From Planktosalinus lacus (GTDB taxonomy: Bacteria; Bacteroidota; Bacteroidia; Flavobacteriales; Flavobacteriaceae): 64,000 nt of DNA. This document shows positions 35,071-43,905 of the stretch, piece after piece. Below the pieces are notes generated by a model. The model did not search any database, was not told the origin of the DNA, and saw only the letters and a program-made list of their open reading frames with translations. The DNA lies in assembly GCF_014640155.1 (NCBI RefSeq), contig NZ_BMGK01000007.1, positions 124,001 to 188,000 on the forward strand. The letters run 5' to 3'. A program made the position numbers and the translations under genes. Numbering within the stretch: the stretch's first letter is position 1; each line of letters starts with the position of its first letter.

Positions 35071-36435
35071 TTATTCGTCAAAAACAGCGACATCATCGAT
35101 TTGGTAAGTAGTTGTAACACCACCATCAGAACCAATGTATTGGAAACCAACAGCAATTGACTGACCGGCGTAAGCTGATAAATCAATATCACCAGAGGCT
35201 GTAAAATTGGGAGCATATCCACTTGAAGTACCTGAAGCAATTGTTGCCGAAAGTTCTGTCCAGGTAGCATTTTCAACATTCCCACTAAAGTTAGTTGAAA
35301 TAAATACTTTTAATGCTTCGCCATTGTTAAAACCATCTTTGGTTGTAAAAGAAAGTTTAGGGTTTGCAGTACCTGTTAAATCAACAGTTGGGGTTACCAA
35401 CCAAGCTTCTAGTACAGCTTCACCTGAGCTAAATGCTGTTATCTGAGCATATTGGTTATCGTCAAACTCACGAGCTTCATAACGTTCAGAACCTCCTGTG
35501 ATGTTTACATTTGTCCATTCAGGAAGATTGATGTTTGCACCGTTTCCTGTAGTTCCAATTCCTTCAAAATCTTCAAATAATAACGCACCACCCGGCTCAC
35601 CAGTATCTTCAAGACATCTGTCCTGATCAAAGTTTACATCATTTGTGCTTCTGATAAACACTTGGAAATCATTATTAAACTTACTCATTACAGCGGTTAA
35701 TTGTCCATTTCCTTCCGGTATCAATTCATTTTTGAAATCAGCGAAACCACTATTTCTCATAATAATTTCAGCAGTTCTTTCACAGTTTGTGATTGTTCTG
35801 TTAACTGAAAAAGTGTTTGTTAAATTGGCATAGGGCTCACCAAGATCGCTGTCAGAAATCTGAACGTTTTCAAAAGCAACCAAGGTATTTAAGTCTGAAT
35901 CTGATACACCGTTTAATGTTCTGATGTTTGGAACAAGTTCTTCAACCTCATTTGAACGCATTACACGCTCTTCAAACTCAATTATGCTCATTCTACCCAC
36001 TTCCTCTCCGTCAAGTACACCTAGTGTTGGTAAACCTGCAAATTCACCTGAATAAAGCCCATCAACTCTTACATAAATTTTTCTTCCCGGCTCAAACAAA
36101 GTGTACATATCTGTAGATTCGGTTGAAATTGAAATACCGTGTTGTGGGTTTTCAGGGCTGTCTTGAATGACAAGGGTTTTATAAAAGTTACCGGTTTCGT
36201 CACTTGAAACAACATAGGCTTCCATATACATTGCATTATCACCGTTTGTGATTAAAACGGGCTCAAAGCCATTGTAAAAACTTTTTACGCTTTCAATATT
36301 GGTGTTTACGGTAACATTCGGTTCTTCGGTATTGATTTCAGGTGTGTCAAAATCGTCGTCTTTAACACACGACATTGTAACTAGGCCTGCAAAAAACAAG
36401 ACACTTAGTAATTTGATATTTTTAATTGTTTTCAT
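35071..36435 (-). CDS. DUF5689 OB-fold lipoprotein with choice-of-anchor J domain
   Basis: A 454-residue surface lipoprotein. The signal ends at the lipobox LVTMSC (Cys23). DUF5689 (about 40-270) is an OB-fold-type domain of Bacteroidota, with FYKTLVIQDSPENPQHGISI and KIYVRVDGLYSGEFAGLPTL. A choice-of-anchor J jelly-roll follows (about 285-454, LLFEDFEGIGTTG, AWLVTPTVDLTG, QIDDVAVFDE). The same OB-type module is found next to or fused with extracellular nucleases of the ExeM/YhcR kind. It is transcribed just after the TonB receptor (28-nt gap), so it is probably its surface partner. Confidence 0.85.
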   Translation of the reverse strand: MKTIKNIKLLSVLFFAGLVTMSCVKDDDFDTPEINTEEPNVTVNTNIESVKSFYNGFEPVLITNGDNAMYMEAYVVSSDETGNFYKTLVIQDSPENPQHGISISTESTDMYTLFEPGRKIYVRVDGLYSGEFAGLPTLGVLDGEEVGRMSIIEFEERVMRSNEVEELVPNIRTLNGVSDSDLNTLVAFENVQISDSDLGEPYANLTNTFSVNRTITNCERTAEIIMRNSGFADFKNELIPEGNGQLTAVMSKFNNDFQVFIRSTNDVNFDQDRCLEDTGEPGGALLFEDFEGIGTTGNGANINLPEWTNVNITGGSERYEAREFDDNQYAQITAFSSGEAVLEAWLVTPTVDLTGTANPKLSFTTKDGFNNGEALKVFISTNFSGNVENATWTELSATIASGTSSGYAPNFTASGDIDLSAYAGQSIAVGFQYIGSDGGVTTTYQIDDVAVFDE

Positions 36436-36463
36436 GATTGCTTTTTTATTATTCTTTCTTTAA

Positions 36464-39217
36464 TTAAAATCTTACGTATAGATTAAGGTAATATGAGGCA
36501 CCATATCCGTACCAATATTTAGAGCCAAATACTGGTGTTGAATTGGCTTGATCATCTCTCAGAGTTCTGTAGTTAGCGTTTCTGGCTTGTTCATAACCAC
36601 CGGTTTTGTATTCCTGATCTAATACATTATTGATTACTGCAAAGAAACCAACAAAATAATCATCGATTTTCCAGGATTTTCCACCAACAACATTTACTAA
36701 GAAATAATCGTCAAAACCTTCTTGTTTTAAAAGATCTCGTGCTATACTTTCATCATAGTCATTGAACGGAATACCATCTACATCTGTGTAGAAATTGCTG
36801 GTTCTTGTCAACGGACTTACGTCAATATATGCATTTGAAAAGTAGTTTGTTGTTGCACCAACCCACCAGAAGTCAGGGTCTCTGTATTCAAATCCTAATT
36901 GATAAGCTCTTTGAGGACCTCCTGCTATACGGTAATTTTCAAGATAAGATTCTCCAAAATCAAGTGATTCTGTAAAATCATCTGAAGTTAAATACAGGTT
37001 TGGATTGTTGTTGTAAATATAATCACCAACCGAAGCGGCTGCTTTTAGTTTGATTGTTGAAGTAACCTGTGCTTCCATTCCAAATTCAATTCCCATATGG
37101 CTTTTATCTATACCGCTAAGCACTTCCTGAACAAAGGCGTTGTCAGTATTTCTTGAAATACCATAAATACCATCAGCATAATAAAAACTAATTTCAGTAG
37201 CATCTTGTATTTGTGTATAAAAACCTGTTAATCTGGCTTTAATAATTGGAGATCTGTATATATAACTAAGGTCAAGGTTTTGAATTGACTCACTTTCAAG
37301 ACCGATAACCAGGTTGTTGTTTTGTCTTGAATTTGAAAAGCTGTTTCTAATGTTTGGAGCTTTGGTTAAGTAAGCCGCATTTAAGTCAAATAAATGACGT
37401 CCTGACAGCTTGTATGTAAGTCCTGCTTTAGCTCCATAGTTTGTGAAATCTGCTTCATCACTTTCTCCAAGGGAGTTGTCAGGAAAGTTACCATTTTGAT
37501 ATAAACCTGTTCTTTGGTATGAGGTTTGAGAAACATTGGCAGCAAGATAAAAATCTACTTTTTTGTATTTAAACTGTGCCTGCGCAAAACCTTCATAGTT
37601 TACAGCATCAATGTCAAAATGATATTTAAATTTGTCACCTTCATTTACTACACGATTTGGGTTTAAAAGGTCACTTTGAGCTGCGTCTCCGCTACTGAAT
37701 GAGTCCACATCAAGGTAACCATTTCCGCCTAAAACATCTAGCATATAAGCAAAGTTTTCAGAGTTTAAGCTTTTAAAATTTACGCCTCCATTGATGGTGA
37801 TGTTTTCATTCACATCTGAAGTTAAAAGCAAGTTTGCCATTAACTGAGTGTCGTCACTTCTATCGTCATAAAGATAGTACCTGGAAGTTCCTCCATAAAA
37901 TATATTTCTTTCATACATTTCCTGCCAGTCCATTTGACCATCATTTTGAAATGCAACCAGTTTTCTATATGCGCTTTCATAGTTAGGTCCGGCAGGGTTT
38001 GCCAAGTCATAACTTGGAAGGTATTGATAGTAACTAGGATCAGGGTTAGGAGCATTGTCATACCCAATTCGGCTGTTTGACAATTTTCCAAATTGATATC
38101 CTATATTAGTGTTAAGTCTGGTTTTATCAGAAATATCCCAGTAGTGGTTTAACATAAATACCGGCTCTTCAATTTCTCTTATTCTAGAGTTTCTAATATC
38201 TCCATCCTGTTTTCCCCAGTATGGGTTGTAAGTTGTTCCTTTAATGTCAAGAACCTCTTGAGTATTTGCAGCAGATTTTCCTCTTCTGTTGGGAGTGTAA
38301 AAAGCTGTAAAATTTAAACTGTGTTTGTCTGAAAGCTTTTTTTCAACAGAAGCTGCAATTGAGTTTGAATCATAAAGTGTTCCGTCAATAAATCCTTCGT
38401 TTCCAAAGCGACGTGAAACCAATACAGTATAGGACCAACCGCTGGCTGTCATCCCTGAGCTGTATGAGCCCATCACTCTTCCTGTATAGGTTCTGTTTGA
38501 TATTGCATAGGACACTCTACCACCTTTTCTGTATTTAGAAGCACGCATGTTGATATTTGTGCTGCCGGCAAGACCTCCAAAAGTATATTCAGAGGGAGAT
38601 AATCCCATTGAAAACTCTTGATTTCTCTGAATGTCGTTAAGACCACCCCAGTTTGACCACTGTGGGCGCCCATTGTACATTTTGTTCATTTCCAATCCGT
38701 TGATCAGCACTTTCCCATGTTCAGAGTCTAAACCACGAGGTCTGAAGAAAGTAGCACTAAAGTCAAATGCAGCAGCATTCAAGAAAACATCCCTGGAGGC
38801 CTGTAAAAGGCCTGAAATGTTATCTGCACCGCCTTCATCTTCGTCTAATTCATCATCAGCTAATGTGATGATACCAATTTGATCTTGAACACTGCTAAAA
38901 TCAACTTCCATTAGCATGGGGTCAAAATTTAAAGTTTGGCCTGATTGAATCGTAATGGGGAATCGCAATGTGTTATAACCTTCTTTTTCAACAAGTAAAA
39001 CTTGTTCTCCTAGAGGAAGGTCTGCGTTTGTGATTGAAAAGTTTCCATCAGCATTAGTGGTTGTATTAAAATTACTTTCTTCAATGCTAATTTGAGCTGC
39101 CGGAACGGGCTCACCAGAATTCGTGTCAATCACTCTACCCTTTATTGTTGCTTCCTGAGCTTGTGAATAGCTAATAAGTGAAAAGCAAAACAACAAAGTT
39201 AAAATGTGTTTTTTCAT
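36464..39217 (-). CDS. TonB-dependent receptor with carboxypeptidase-like regulatory domain
   Basis: A 917-residue outer-membrane importer. Signal peptide MKKHILTLLFCFSLISYSQA; CarboxypepD_reg (about 22-110, ATIKGRVIDTNSGEPVPAAQ); plug (about 110-235, LRPRG-like FRPRGLDSEHGKVLINGLE); 22-strand barrel ending in the aromatic strand YGASYYLNLYVRF. Its operon partner is an OB-fold lipoprotein instead of SusD, and a nuclease-like gene is divergent, so the substrate may be derived from nucleic acid or phosphate compounds. A -7-like box (TAATTTTG, minus, 39264-39271) precedes it. Confidence 0.92.
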   Translation of the reverse strand: MKKHILTLLFCFSLISYSQAQEATIKGRVIDTNSGEPVPAAQISIEESNFNTTTNADGNFSITNADLPLGEQVLLVEKEGYNTLRFPITIQSGQTLNFDPMLMEVDFSSVQDQIGIITLADDELDEDEGGADNISGLLQASRDVFLNAAAFDFSATFFRPRGLDSEHGKVLINGLEMNKMYNGRPQWSNWGGLNDIQRNQEFSMGLSPSEYTFGGLAGSTNINMRASKYRKGGRVSYAISNRTYTGRVMGSYSSGMTASGWSYTVLVSRRFGNEGFIDGTLYDSNSIAASVEKKLSDKHSLNFTAFYTPNRRGKSAANTQEVLDIKGTTYNPYWGKQDGDIRNSRIREIEEPVFMLNHYWDISDKTRLNTNIGYQFGKLSNSRIGYDNAPNPDPSYYQYLPSYDLANPAGPNYESAYRKLVAFQNDGQMDWQEMYERNIFYGGTSRYYLYDDRSDDTQLMANLLLTSDVNENITINGGVNFKSLNSENFAYMLDVLGGNGYLDVDSFSSGDAAQSDLLNPNRVVNEGDKFKYHFDIDAVNYEGFAQAQFKYKKVDFYLAANVSQTSYQRTGLYQNGNFPDNSLGESDEADFTNYGAKAGLTYKLSGRHLFDLNAAYLTKAPNIRNSFSNSRQNNNLVIGLESESIQNLDLSYIYRSPIIKARLTGFYTQIQDATEISFYYADGIYGISRNTDNAFVQEVLSGIDKSHMGIEFGMEAQVTSTIKLKAAASVGDYIYNNNPNLYLTSDDFTESLDFGESYLENYRIAGGPQRAYQLGFEYRDPDFWWVGATTNYFSNAYIDVSPLTRTSNFYTDVDGIPFNDYDESIARDLLKQEGFDDYFLVNVVGGKSWKIDDYFVGFFAVINNVLDQEYKTGGYEQARNANYRTLRDDQANSTPVFGSKYWYGYGASYYLNLYVRF

Positions 39218-39263
39218 TCGAAGTTGTTTTTTGTATTGATTAAGAAATTATTATAATTTGAGG

Positions 39264-39299
39264 CAAAATTACATTATTTAAATGAATTATTTACCTTTG
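39264..39299. promoter_or_regulatory. Divergent promoter between TonB receptor and nuclease genes
   Basis: TAATTTTG on the minus strand (39264-39271) and TACCTTTG on the plus strand (39292-39299), both matching TAnnTTTG, lie 20 bp apart. Shared control of both genes is plausible. Confidence 0.5.
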
Positions 39300-39347
39300 G
39301 CGCAAGTTTTGCCCACGGGTTTACAAAACGTTAATATATTCTACAAA

Positions 39348-40403
39348 ATGAAACAAATTAAATTTTTATTCTTATTAGGCTTTATTGTCTTAAACGTCAA
39401 CGTTTTCAGTCAAAACAAGAAAACATACAAAGTAAATACTGTTGCTTTTTATAATGTTGAAAACTTATTTTCAACAGAAGACGATGAATTTACAGTATAT
39501 CATGACCGAACACCCAGAGGTGAAGGCTATTATTCAAAGGAAATTTATCAAGCAAAATTAAAAAACCTTGCGAAAGTAATTTCTGAAATTGGAAGAGATG
39601 TTACAGGAACTACACCTGCAATTGTTGGGTTTTGTGAAATTGAAAACAGACAAGTTCTTGAAGACCTTGTTAATCAGGAACCTTTACTTTCTAGCGATTA
39701 TGGCATTGTGCATTTTCATTCTCCCGATAGGAGAGGAATTGATGTAGCTCTTATTTACAAAAAAGCACTTTTTAATCCCACAAACACTCAAAGCCGTGAA
39801 CTTTTGCTTTATCGAGACAATGACCCTAATCAAAGAATTTATTCGAGAGACCAACTTGTAGTGAGTGGTATTTTAGATGGAGATCAAGTGCATTTTATGG
39901 TCAATCACTGGCCCTCTCGAAGTGGAGGTGAAGCAAGAAGCAGACCAAATCGTATCAAAGCTGCTGAACTGAGTAAGAAAATAATAGACTCACTTCATAG
40001 CATTGACCCTTACGCAAAAATTATAAATATGGGGGATTTTAATGATGATCCTACTAATGAAAGTATAAGTAAGGTATTAAAAGCAAAAGAAAACAGAGAC
40101 GATGTAGAGATTATGGAGCTTTATAACCCAATGGAAGATATGTATAAAAGAGGATTAGGTACTCTGGCTTGGAGAGATGGGTGGAATTTGTTTGATCAAA
40201 CAATCATATCAGCCGGTTTATTAGGTAAAGATTACAGCACTTACCAGTTTTATAAAGCAGGAATTTATAACCCACCTTATCTGGCAAACCCTCGTGGACG
40301 CTATAAAGGCTACCCTTATAGAGCTTTTTCTGATGGAGGATTTACAGGAGGTTTTAGTGACCACTTTCCGGTGTATGCTCTTTTGATTAAAGAAGCAAAA
40401 TAA
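39348..40403 (+). CDS. Exported endonuclease/exonuclease/phosphatase (EEP) family protein
   Basis: A 351-residue secreted member of the DNase I-like EEP superfamily. The signal peptide from MKQIKFLFLLGFIVLN places the start at 39348, after a -7 box at 39292-39299; the earlier ATG at 39282 precedes that box. Active-site motifs: NVENLFS, GFCEIENRQVLEDL (metal Glu), VNHWPSRSGG (catalytic His), NMGDFNDDPTNES (Asp/Asn) and GGFSDHFPV (His). Periplasmic or extracellular hydrolysis of nucleic acids or phosphodiesters is expected. Divergent from the TonB-receptor operon. Confidence 0.88.
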   Translation: MKQIKFLFLLGFIVLNVNVFSQNKKTYKVNTVAFYNVENLFSTEDDEFTVYHDRTPRGEGYYSKEIYQAKLKNLAKVISEIGRDVTGTTPAIVGFCEIENRQVLEDLVNQEPLLSSDYGIVHFHSPDRRGIDVALIYKKALFNPTNTQSRELLLYRDNDPNQRIYSRDQLVVSGILDGDQVHFMVNHWPSRSGGEARSRPNRIKAAELSKKIIDSLHSIDPYAKIINMGDFNDDPTNESISKVLKAKENRDDVEIMELYNPMEDMYKRGLGTLAWRDGWNLFDQTIISAGLLGKDYSTYQFYKAGIYNPPYLANPRGRYKGYPYRAFSDGGFTGGFSDHFPVYALLIKEAK

Positions 40404-40424
40404 ATACAGTACAGAAATTTACAA

Positions 40425-40460
40425 ATAAAAAAGCTCTTGTAATTTACAAGAGCTTTTTTA
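40425..40460. terminator. Bidirectional terminator
   Basis: AAAAAGCTCTTGTAA / TTACAAGAGCTTTTT around a single T; A and T runs on both sides. It serves the EEP gene (+) and the membrane-protein gene ending at 40467 (-). Confidence 0.9.
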
Positions 40461-40466
40461 TTTGTA

Positions 40467-40928
40467 TTAAGAATTCAACCAATGGTCCCAAGGTATTCTA
40501 CTTAAAATTAATATAAAGGCTATGGTATAGAATATAGCCAACATTTTAAACTTCCCTTTGGAGGTTAATTGTTTTTTGTGTTTAGAATATCCAATTGTTA
40601 TTAAAACAACAGCAATAATCATAATTAATGGATGCTCAACAGCAAAAAGTCTCATTTCGCTATTTCCCATAATATCAGCCATGTTCATATCATCTCTAGT
40701 AAATGAAGCAAAGCCAAGTGTGGGGTGTACAAAATAGAGCAACAGACCCACTAAAACCTGTATGTGTGTCACAATAAGGCCAAAGAGTGAAACTCTAAAA
40801 TCTTTGGCGCCAAAAGGCTGATTGGAAAAATATTTTACAATAGCATTTAAAGATGCCAATAATAAAATCAATAAAACAAGGTATGCCCAATATCCATGAA
40901 CAACGTCGAGAATTCTGTCTAAAGCCAT
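40467..40928 (-). CDS. Four-helix membrane protein (b561-like, Bacteroidota-specific)
   Basis: A 153-residue inner-membrane protein with four hydrophobic helices. His residues occur near the membrane faces: HGYWAYL (helix 1), THIQVLVGLLLYFVHP (helix 2) and EHPLIMI (helix 3), suggestive of a haem-binding b561-like fold. The family is conserved in Flavobacteriia and is sometimes labelled cytochrome b or, wrongly, ribosomal protein L27. Function unproven. It lies downstream of the second TonB-receptor gene on the same strand, separated by a terminator. Confidence 0.7.
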   Translation of the reverse strand: MALDRILDVVHGYWAYLVLLILLLASLNAIVKYFSNQPFGAKDFRVSLFGLIVTHIQVLVGLLLYFVHPTLGFASFTRDDMNMADIMGNSEMRLFAVEHPLIMIIAVVLITIGYSKHKKQLTSKGKFKMLAIFYTIAFILILSRIPWDHWLNS

Positions 40929-40975
40929 TTTTATTTTTATTTAGAATGATTACAAAGTTACTAATTAATTTAAAG

Positions 40976-41011
40976 AAAAAACCACCTCTTGATAACAAGA
41001 AGTGGTTTTTT
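40976..41011. terminator. Bidirectional terminator
   Basis: AACCACCTCTTG / CAAGAAGTGGTT (one mismatch), loop ATAA, with A and T runs outside. It ends the TonB-receptor gene that stops at 41039. Confidence 0.85.
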
Positions 41012-41038
41012 AAATTATAGCCTTATTAAGTGTTTATA

Positions 41039-43678
41039 TTAGAAGTCGTAACGAACACTGGCATTCCAAGTTCTTCCATTTCCATAATAGTAACCAAAAG
41101 AATCTTTTTGATTCAAATAAATATCGTTTGCCAGGTTATAAACATTTCCACGAATAGTGAAGTTGTTTCCGCCAAAGTCAAATTTATAGGTTATCCCTGC
41201 ATCAAGAAGGGTGTATGGAGATAAACGCTCTGACTGGAATGTTTCTCCCATTTGAGAAGCTTCAATCACGTCTCTTGCATTAACAAAACCATATAGGTTC
41301 GAATAGATGTTGTAATCTGCATCTACAGATAGACCGTTCAATATTTCATATTTAAATCCAAAACCAAAAGATGATTGAGGAGCGTTACCTACTTTGGTTC
41401 CTTTTAAATCTACAGATCCTTCTTCAAGCAATTCATTGGTTTCAGAGTCTCTTGTTTGATAAGGGGTTCTACCGTCATATTTCCAGTTTCCAATACTACC
41501 AATGGTTCTGAACATAAACTTGTTTGAAAGTCGGTATTTTGCTTCAAATTCACCACCAATGTGTACTTGAGTAACATCAGTAAAACGCTGGTATCTGTCT
41601 ACTTGTTCAACTGGGTTTGTTGAGTCTGGATCTCCGGGAATAAATCCACCGGATACAAAACGGTTACCCCAAGTTGTGTGGTAAAGGTTTACATCGATAC
41701 TTAAATTACCTCCTTTATATCTATACCCTGCTTCAACTCCTGTGATTTCTTCATTATCAACTTCATTATCACCTTCAAGGATGTAGTTAGAGTTTCTAAC
41801 ATCATCAAAAATATTATCAAGATAGGGTTGTCTTGAATATTGACCAGCATTTGCAAAAATGGTGCTGCTTTCAGTAAATGAATAGCCTAAACCACCTTTT
41901 ACATTGTACCCAAATTTGTTAACTTTTTCAGATTTACCTAGACCGTTTACACCTTCAATTTCAGTTCCTTCAGCACGCCCTTCTCTTTGGTAGCTTTGAG
42001 TAGATACAGCTCCTTGAACAAAAGCAGAAAAATTATCTGTTTTGTATTCTACTTGTCCGAAACCTCCAATATAATTGATGTTTTCAGAATAGTCATAGGC
42101 AAAACGCTGGTCTTCATCAGCAAAACTGAATAAAGAAGCCCATGGGTTAGCTTCAAAAGTTTCAGTTAGCTGGTAGTCACTAGGTCTTTGATCGCCATAA
42201 CCAAAATTATCTGCATAGGCATTCAAACCTAAAAAGTCATTCATTTGTCGGAAGTGGGTCCCTTTGTAAAGTCGTGTGTCAGCTCCAACATTCATTGACC
42301 AGTTGTCTGTGGGGTTAAACTCTAAATTTGTTAAAAAGCCATACCAGTTGTGGTTGTTAACAGACATTCTTCTCATAGCTGCACTTCCAAAGGTTCCAAT
42401 GCCATCAGGGTTGTTGGCAATGTTATTGGCAACAAGAGCATCAAAGTCAATTTCGTTGTTGCTTTCATTTCTAAACGGATTGATGTTTCCAGAACTTCCA
42501 ATAGGACCTGTTCCTCCACCACGTCCCCAAGATGCGTAAAGCACTGAAGACAGGTTAGTGTTTTCACTGATATTCCAGTCCCAGTTTAGGTTTGCAATTG
42601 GTTTGTGGTAGTAGTTTCTTCTAAAAGTATAACGTTCACCGTCTAAGAAACCTGAATTGTTGTTGTGTCTTAAACCATACTGCTCATAATCATCAAGACC
42701 TACAGAAAAGTTTTGGTCGTGCCATTGCGGGGCACCTGTGATTAAAAAGTTTAAGGAGTGTTCATCATTTGGCACAAATCCAATCCCTATAAAATAGTTT
42801 TGTCCTTGTCCTGCAGTACCATTGGCCCATTTTTTGTGCCCTTGCCAGTGATCAAGTAAGAAAGAAAAGGCCCATTTACCCTGAAGGCCCGTGTCATAAC
42901 TGAAAGAACCTTTCATATAACTGTCATTACCTGTCATAAGTCTAACAAAACCACCTTGAGTTCTACCTGCAGCTTTTGAAATGATGTTTACAGTTCCACC
43001 AACAGATGATATGGCAAGCTTTGAAGAACCTAAACCTCTTTGTACTTGAACTGCATTTGCAACGTCTGACATTCCAGACCAGTTTGACCAGTACATTCTA
43101 CCATCTTCCATTCCGTTAATAGGTTGACCATTTAAAAGGAAGGCGGTGTTTGTTTGGTCAAAACCACGTAAAAACATTTGTGAGTCACCAAAACCACCTG
43201 CTTGGTTAGAAACATATACACTGGGGGTGTTTTTCATTACTTCGGGAAACTCAACATTACCCACGGCTTTTGACTGAATTTCAGCTGCTGTAATTGAAGA
43301 TACTGCAATGGGAGTTGCTCTGTCAGCCGCGAGGTCAATAATACCTCTACCAACAATAACAACTTCATCTAGTGCATCAGCATCAGATGCTAGAGTGATA
43401 GTACCTAGATTTGCTGTACCATTACTTAAGCTAAATAGTTTTGTGGTTTTTAAAAAACCTAAATAAGAAATTTCAATCACTCCTGAATTTGAACTCACAT
43501 TCAATGTGAAATTTCCATCAAAATCAGCAATTGCACCATTAGTGGTGCCTTTTTCAACAATGTTTGCACCTGCTAAAGGCTCATCAATGTCTCCGGCCAT
43601 TACTGTACCGGTCACGACTCCTTGAGAAAATCCCAATGAGCTCACGATTAGAAATAAAAATAGTAGTTGTTTTTTCAT
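41039..43678 (-). CDS. TonB-dependent receptor
   Basis: An 879-residue outer-membrane receptor. Signal peptide MKKQLLFLFLIVSSLGFS; CarboxypepD_reg (about 20-100, VVTGTVMAGDIDEPLAGANI); plug (about 125-235, MFLRGFDQTNTAFLLNGQPI); barrel to the terminal strand YGNGRTWNASVRYDF. The plug starts from VIVGRGIIDLAADRATPIAV, common in Bacteroidota siderophore/peptide-type receptors. No SusD gene adjoins it, and it forms a single-gene unit bounded by a terminator. The substrate is unknown. Confidence 0.9.
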   Translation of the reverse strand: MKKQLLFLFLIVSSLGFSQGVVTGTVMAGDIDEPLAGANIVEKGTTNGAIADFDGNFTLNVSSNSGVIEISYLGFLKTTKLFSLSNGTANLGTITLASDADALDEVVIVGRGIIDLAADRATPIAVSSITAAEIQSKAVGNVEFPEVMKNTPSVYVSNQAGGFGDSQMFLRGFDQTNTAFLLNGQPINGMEDGRMYWSNWSGMSDVANAVQVQRGLGSSKLAISSVGGTVNIISKAAGRTQGGFVRLMTGNDSYMKGSFSYDTGLQGKWAFSFLLDHWQGHKKWANGTAGQGQNYFIGIGFVPNDEHSLNFLITGAPQWHDQNFSVGLDDYEQYGLRHNNNSGFLDGERYTFRRNYYHKPIANLNWDWNISENTNLSSVLYASWGRGGGTGPIGSSGNINPFRNESNNEIDFDALVANNIANNPDGIGTFGSAAMRRMSVNNHNWYGFLTNLEFNPTDNWSMNVGADTRLYKGTHFRQMNDFLGLNAYADNFGYGDQRPSDYQLTETFEANPWASLFSFADEDQRFAYDYSENINYIGGFGQVEYKTDNFSAFVQGAVSTQSYQREGRAEGTEIEGVNGLGKSEKVNKFGYNVKGGLGYSFTESSTIFANAGQYSRQPYLDNIFDDVRNSNYILEGDNEVDNEEITGVEAGYRYKGGNLSIDVNLYHTTWGNRFVSGGFIPGDPDSTNPVEQVDRYQRFTDVTQVHIGGEFEAKYRLSNKFMFRTIGSIGNWKYDGRTPYQTRDSETNELLEEGSVDLKGTKVGNAPQSSFGFGFKYEILNGLSVDADYNIYSNLYGFVNARDVIEASQMGETFQSERLSPYTLLDAGITYKFDFGGNNFTIRGNVYNLANDIYLNQKDSFGYYYGNGRTWNASVRYDF

Positions 43679-43905
43679 AATGAAATTTGTTAGTTAAAAA
43701 TTATTGCAAATAAAAGCATAATGGTGAAAATGTACCTTACCGAAATGTTAAGAATACTTCATGCTTTTCCATTACGCTTGTTAAAGATATGGTTAAATAT
43801 AATGTGCTGATATAAAGAGGTATAAAGGTTTTCAACAGATTTATGAACATAAATAAGTTGTTTTTTAACATAAATGATAAGATAAATGCAGAATTTAAAT
43901 TAAAA

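Noticed and set aside
40467-40928. Reading as ribosomal protein L27
   Set aside because: Four hydrophobic helices and no L27 motif; that label for this family is an annotation error.
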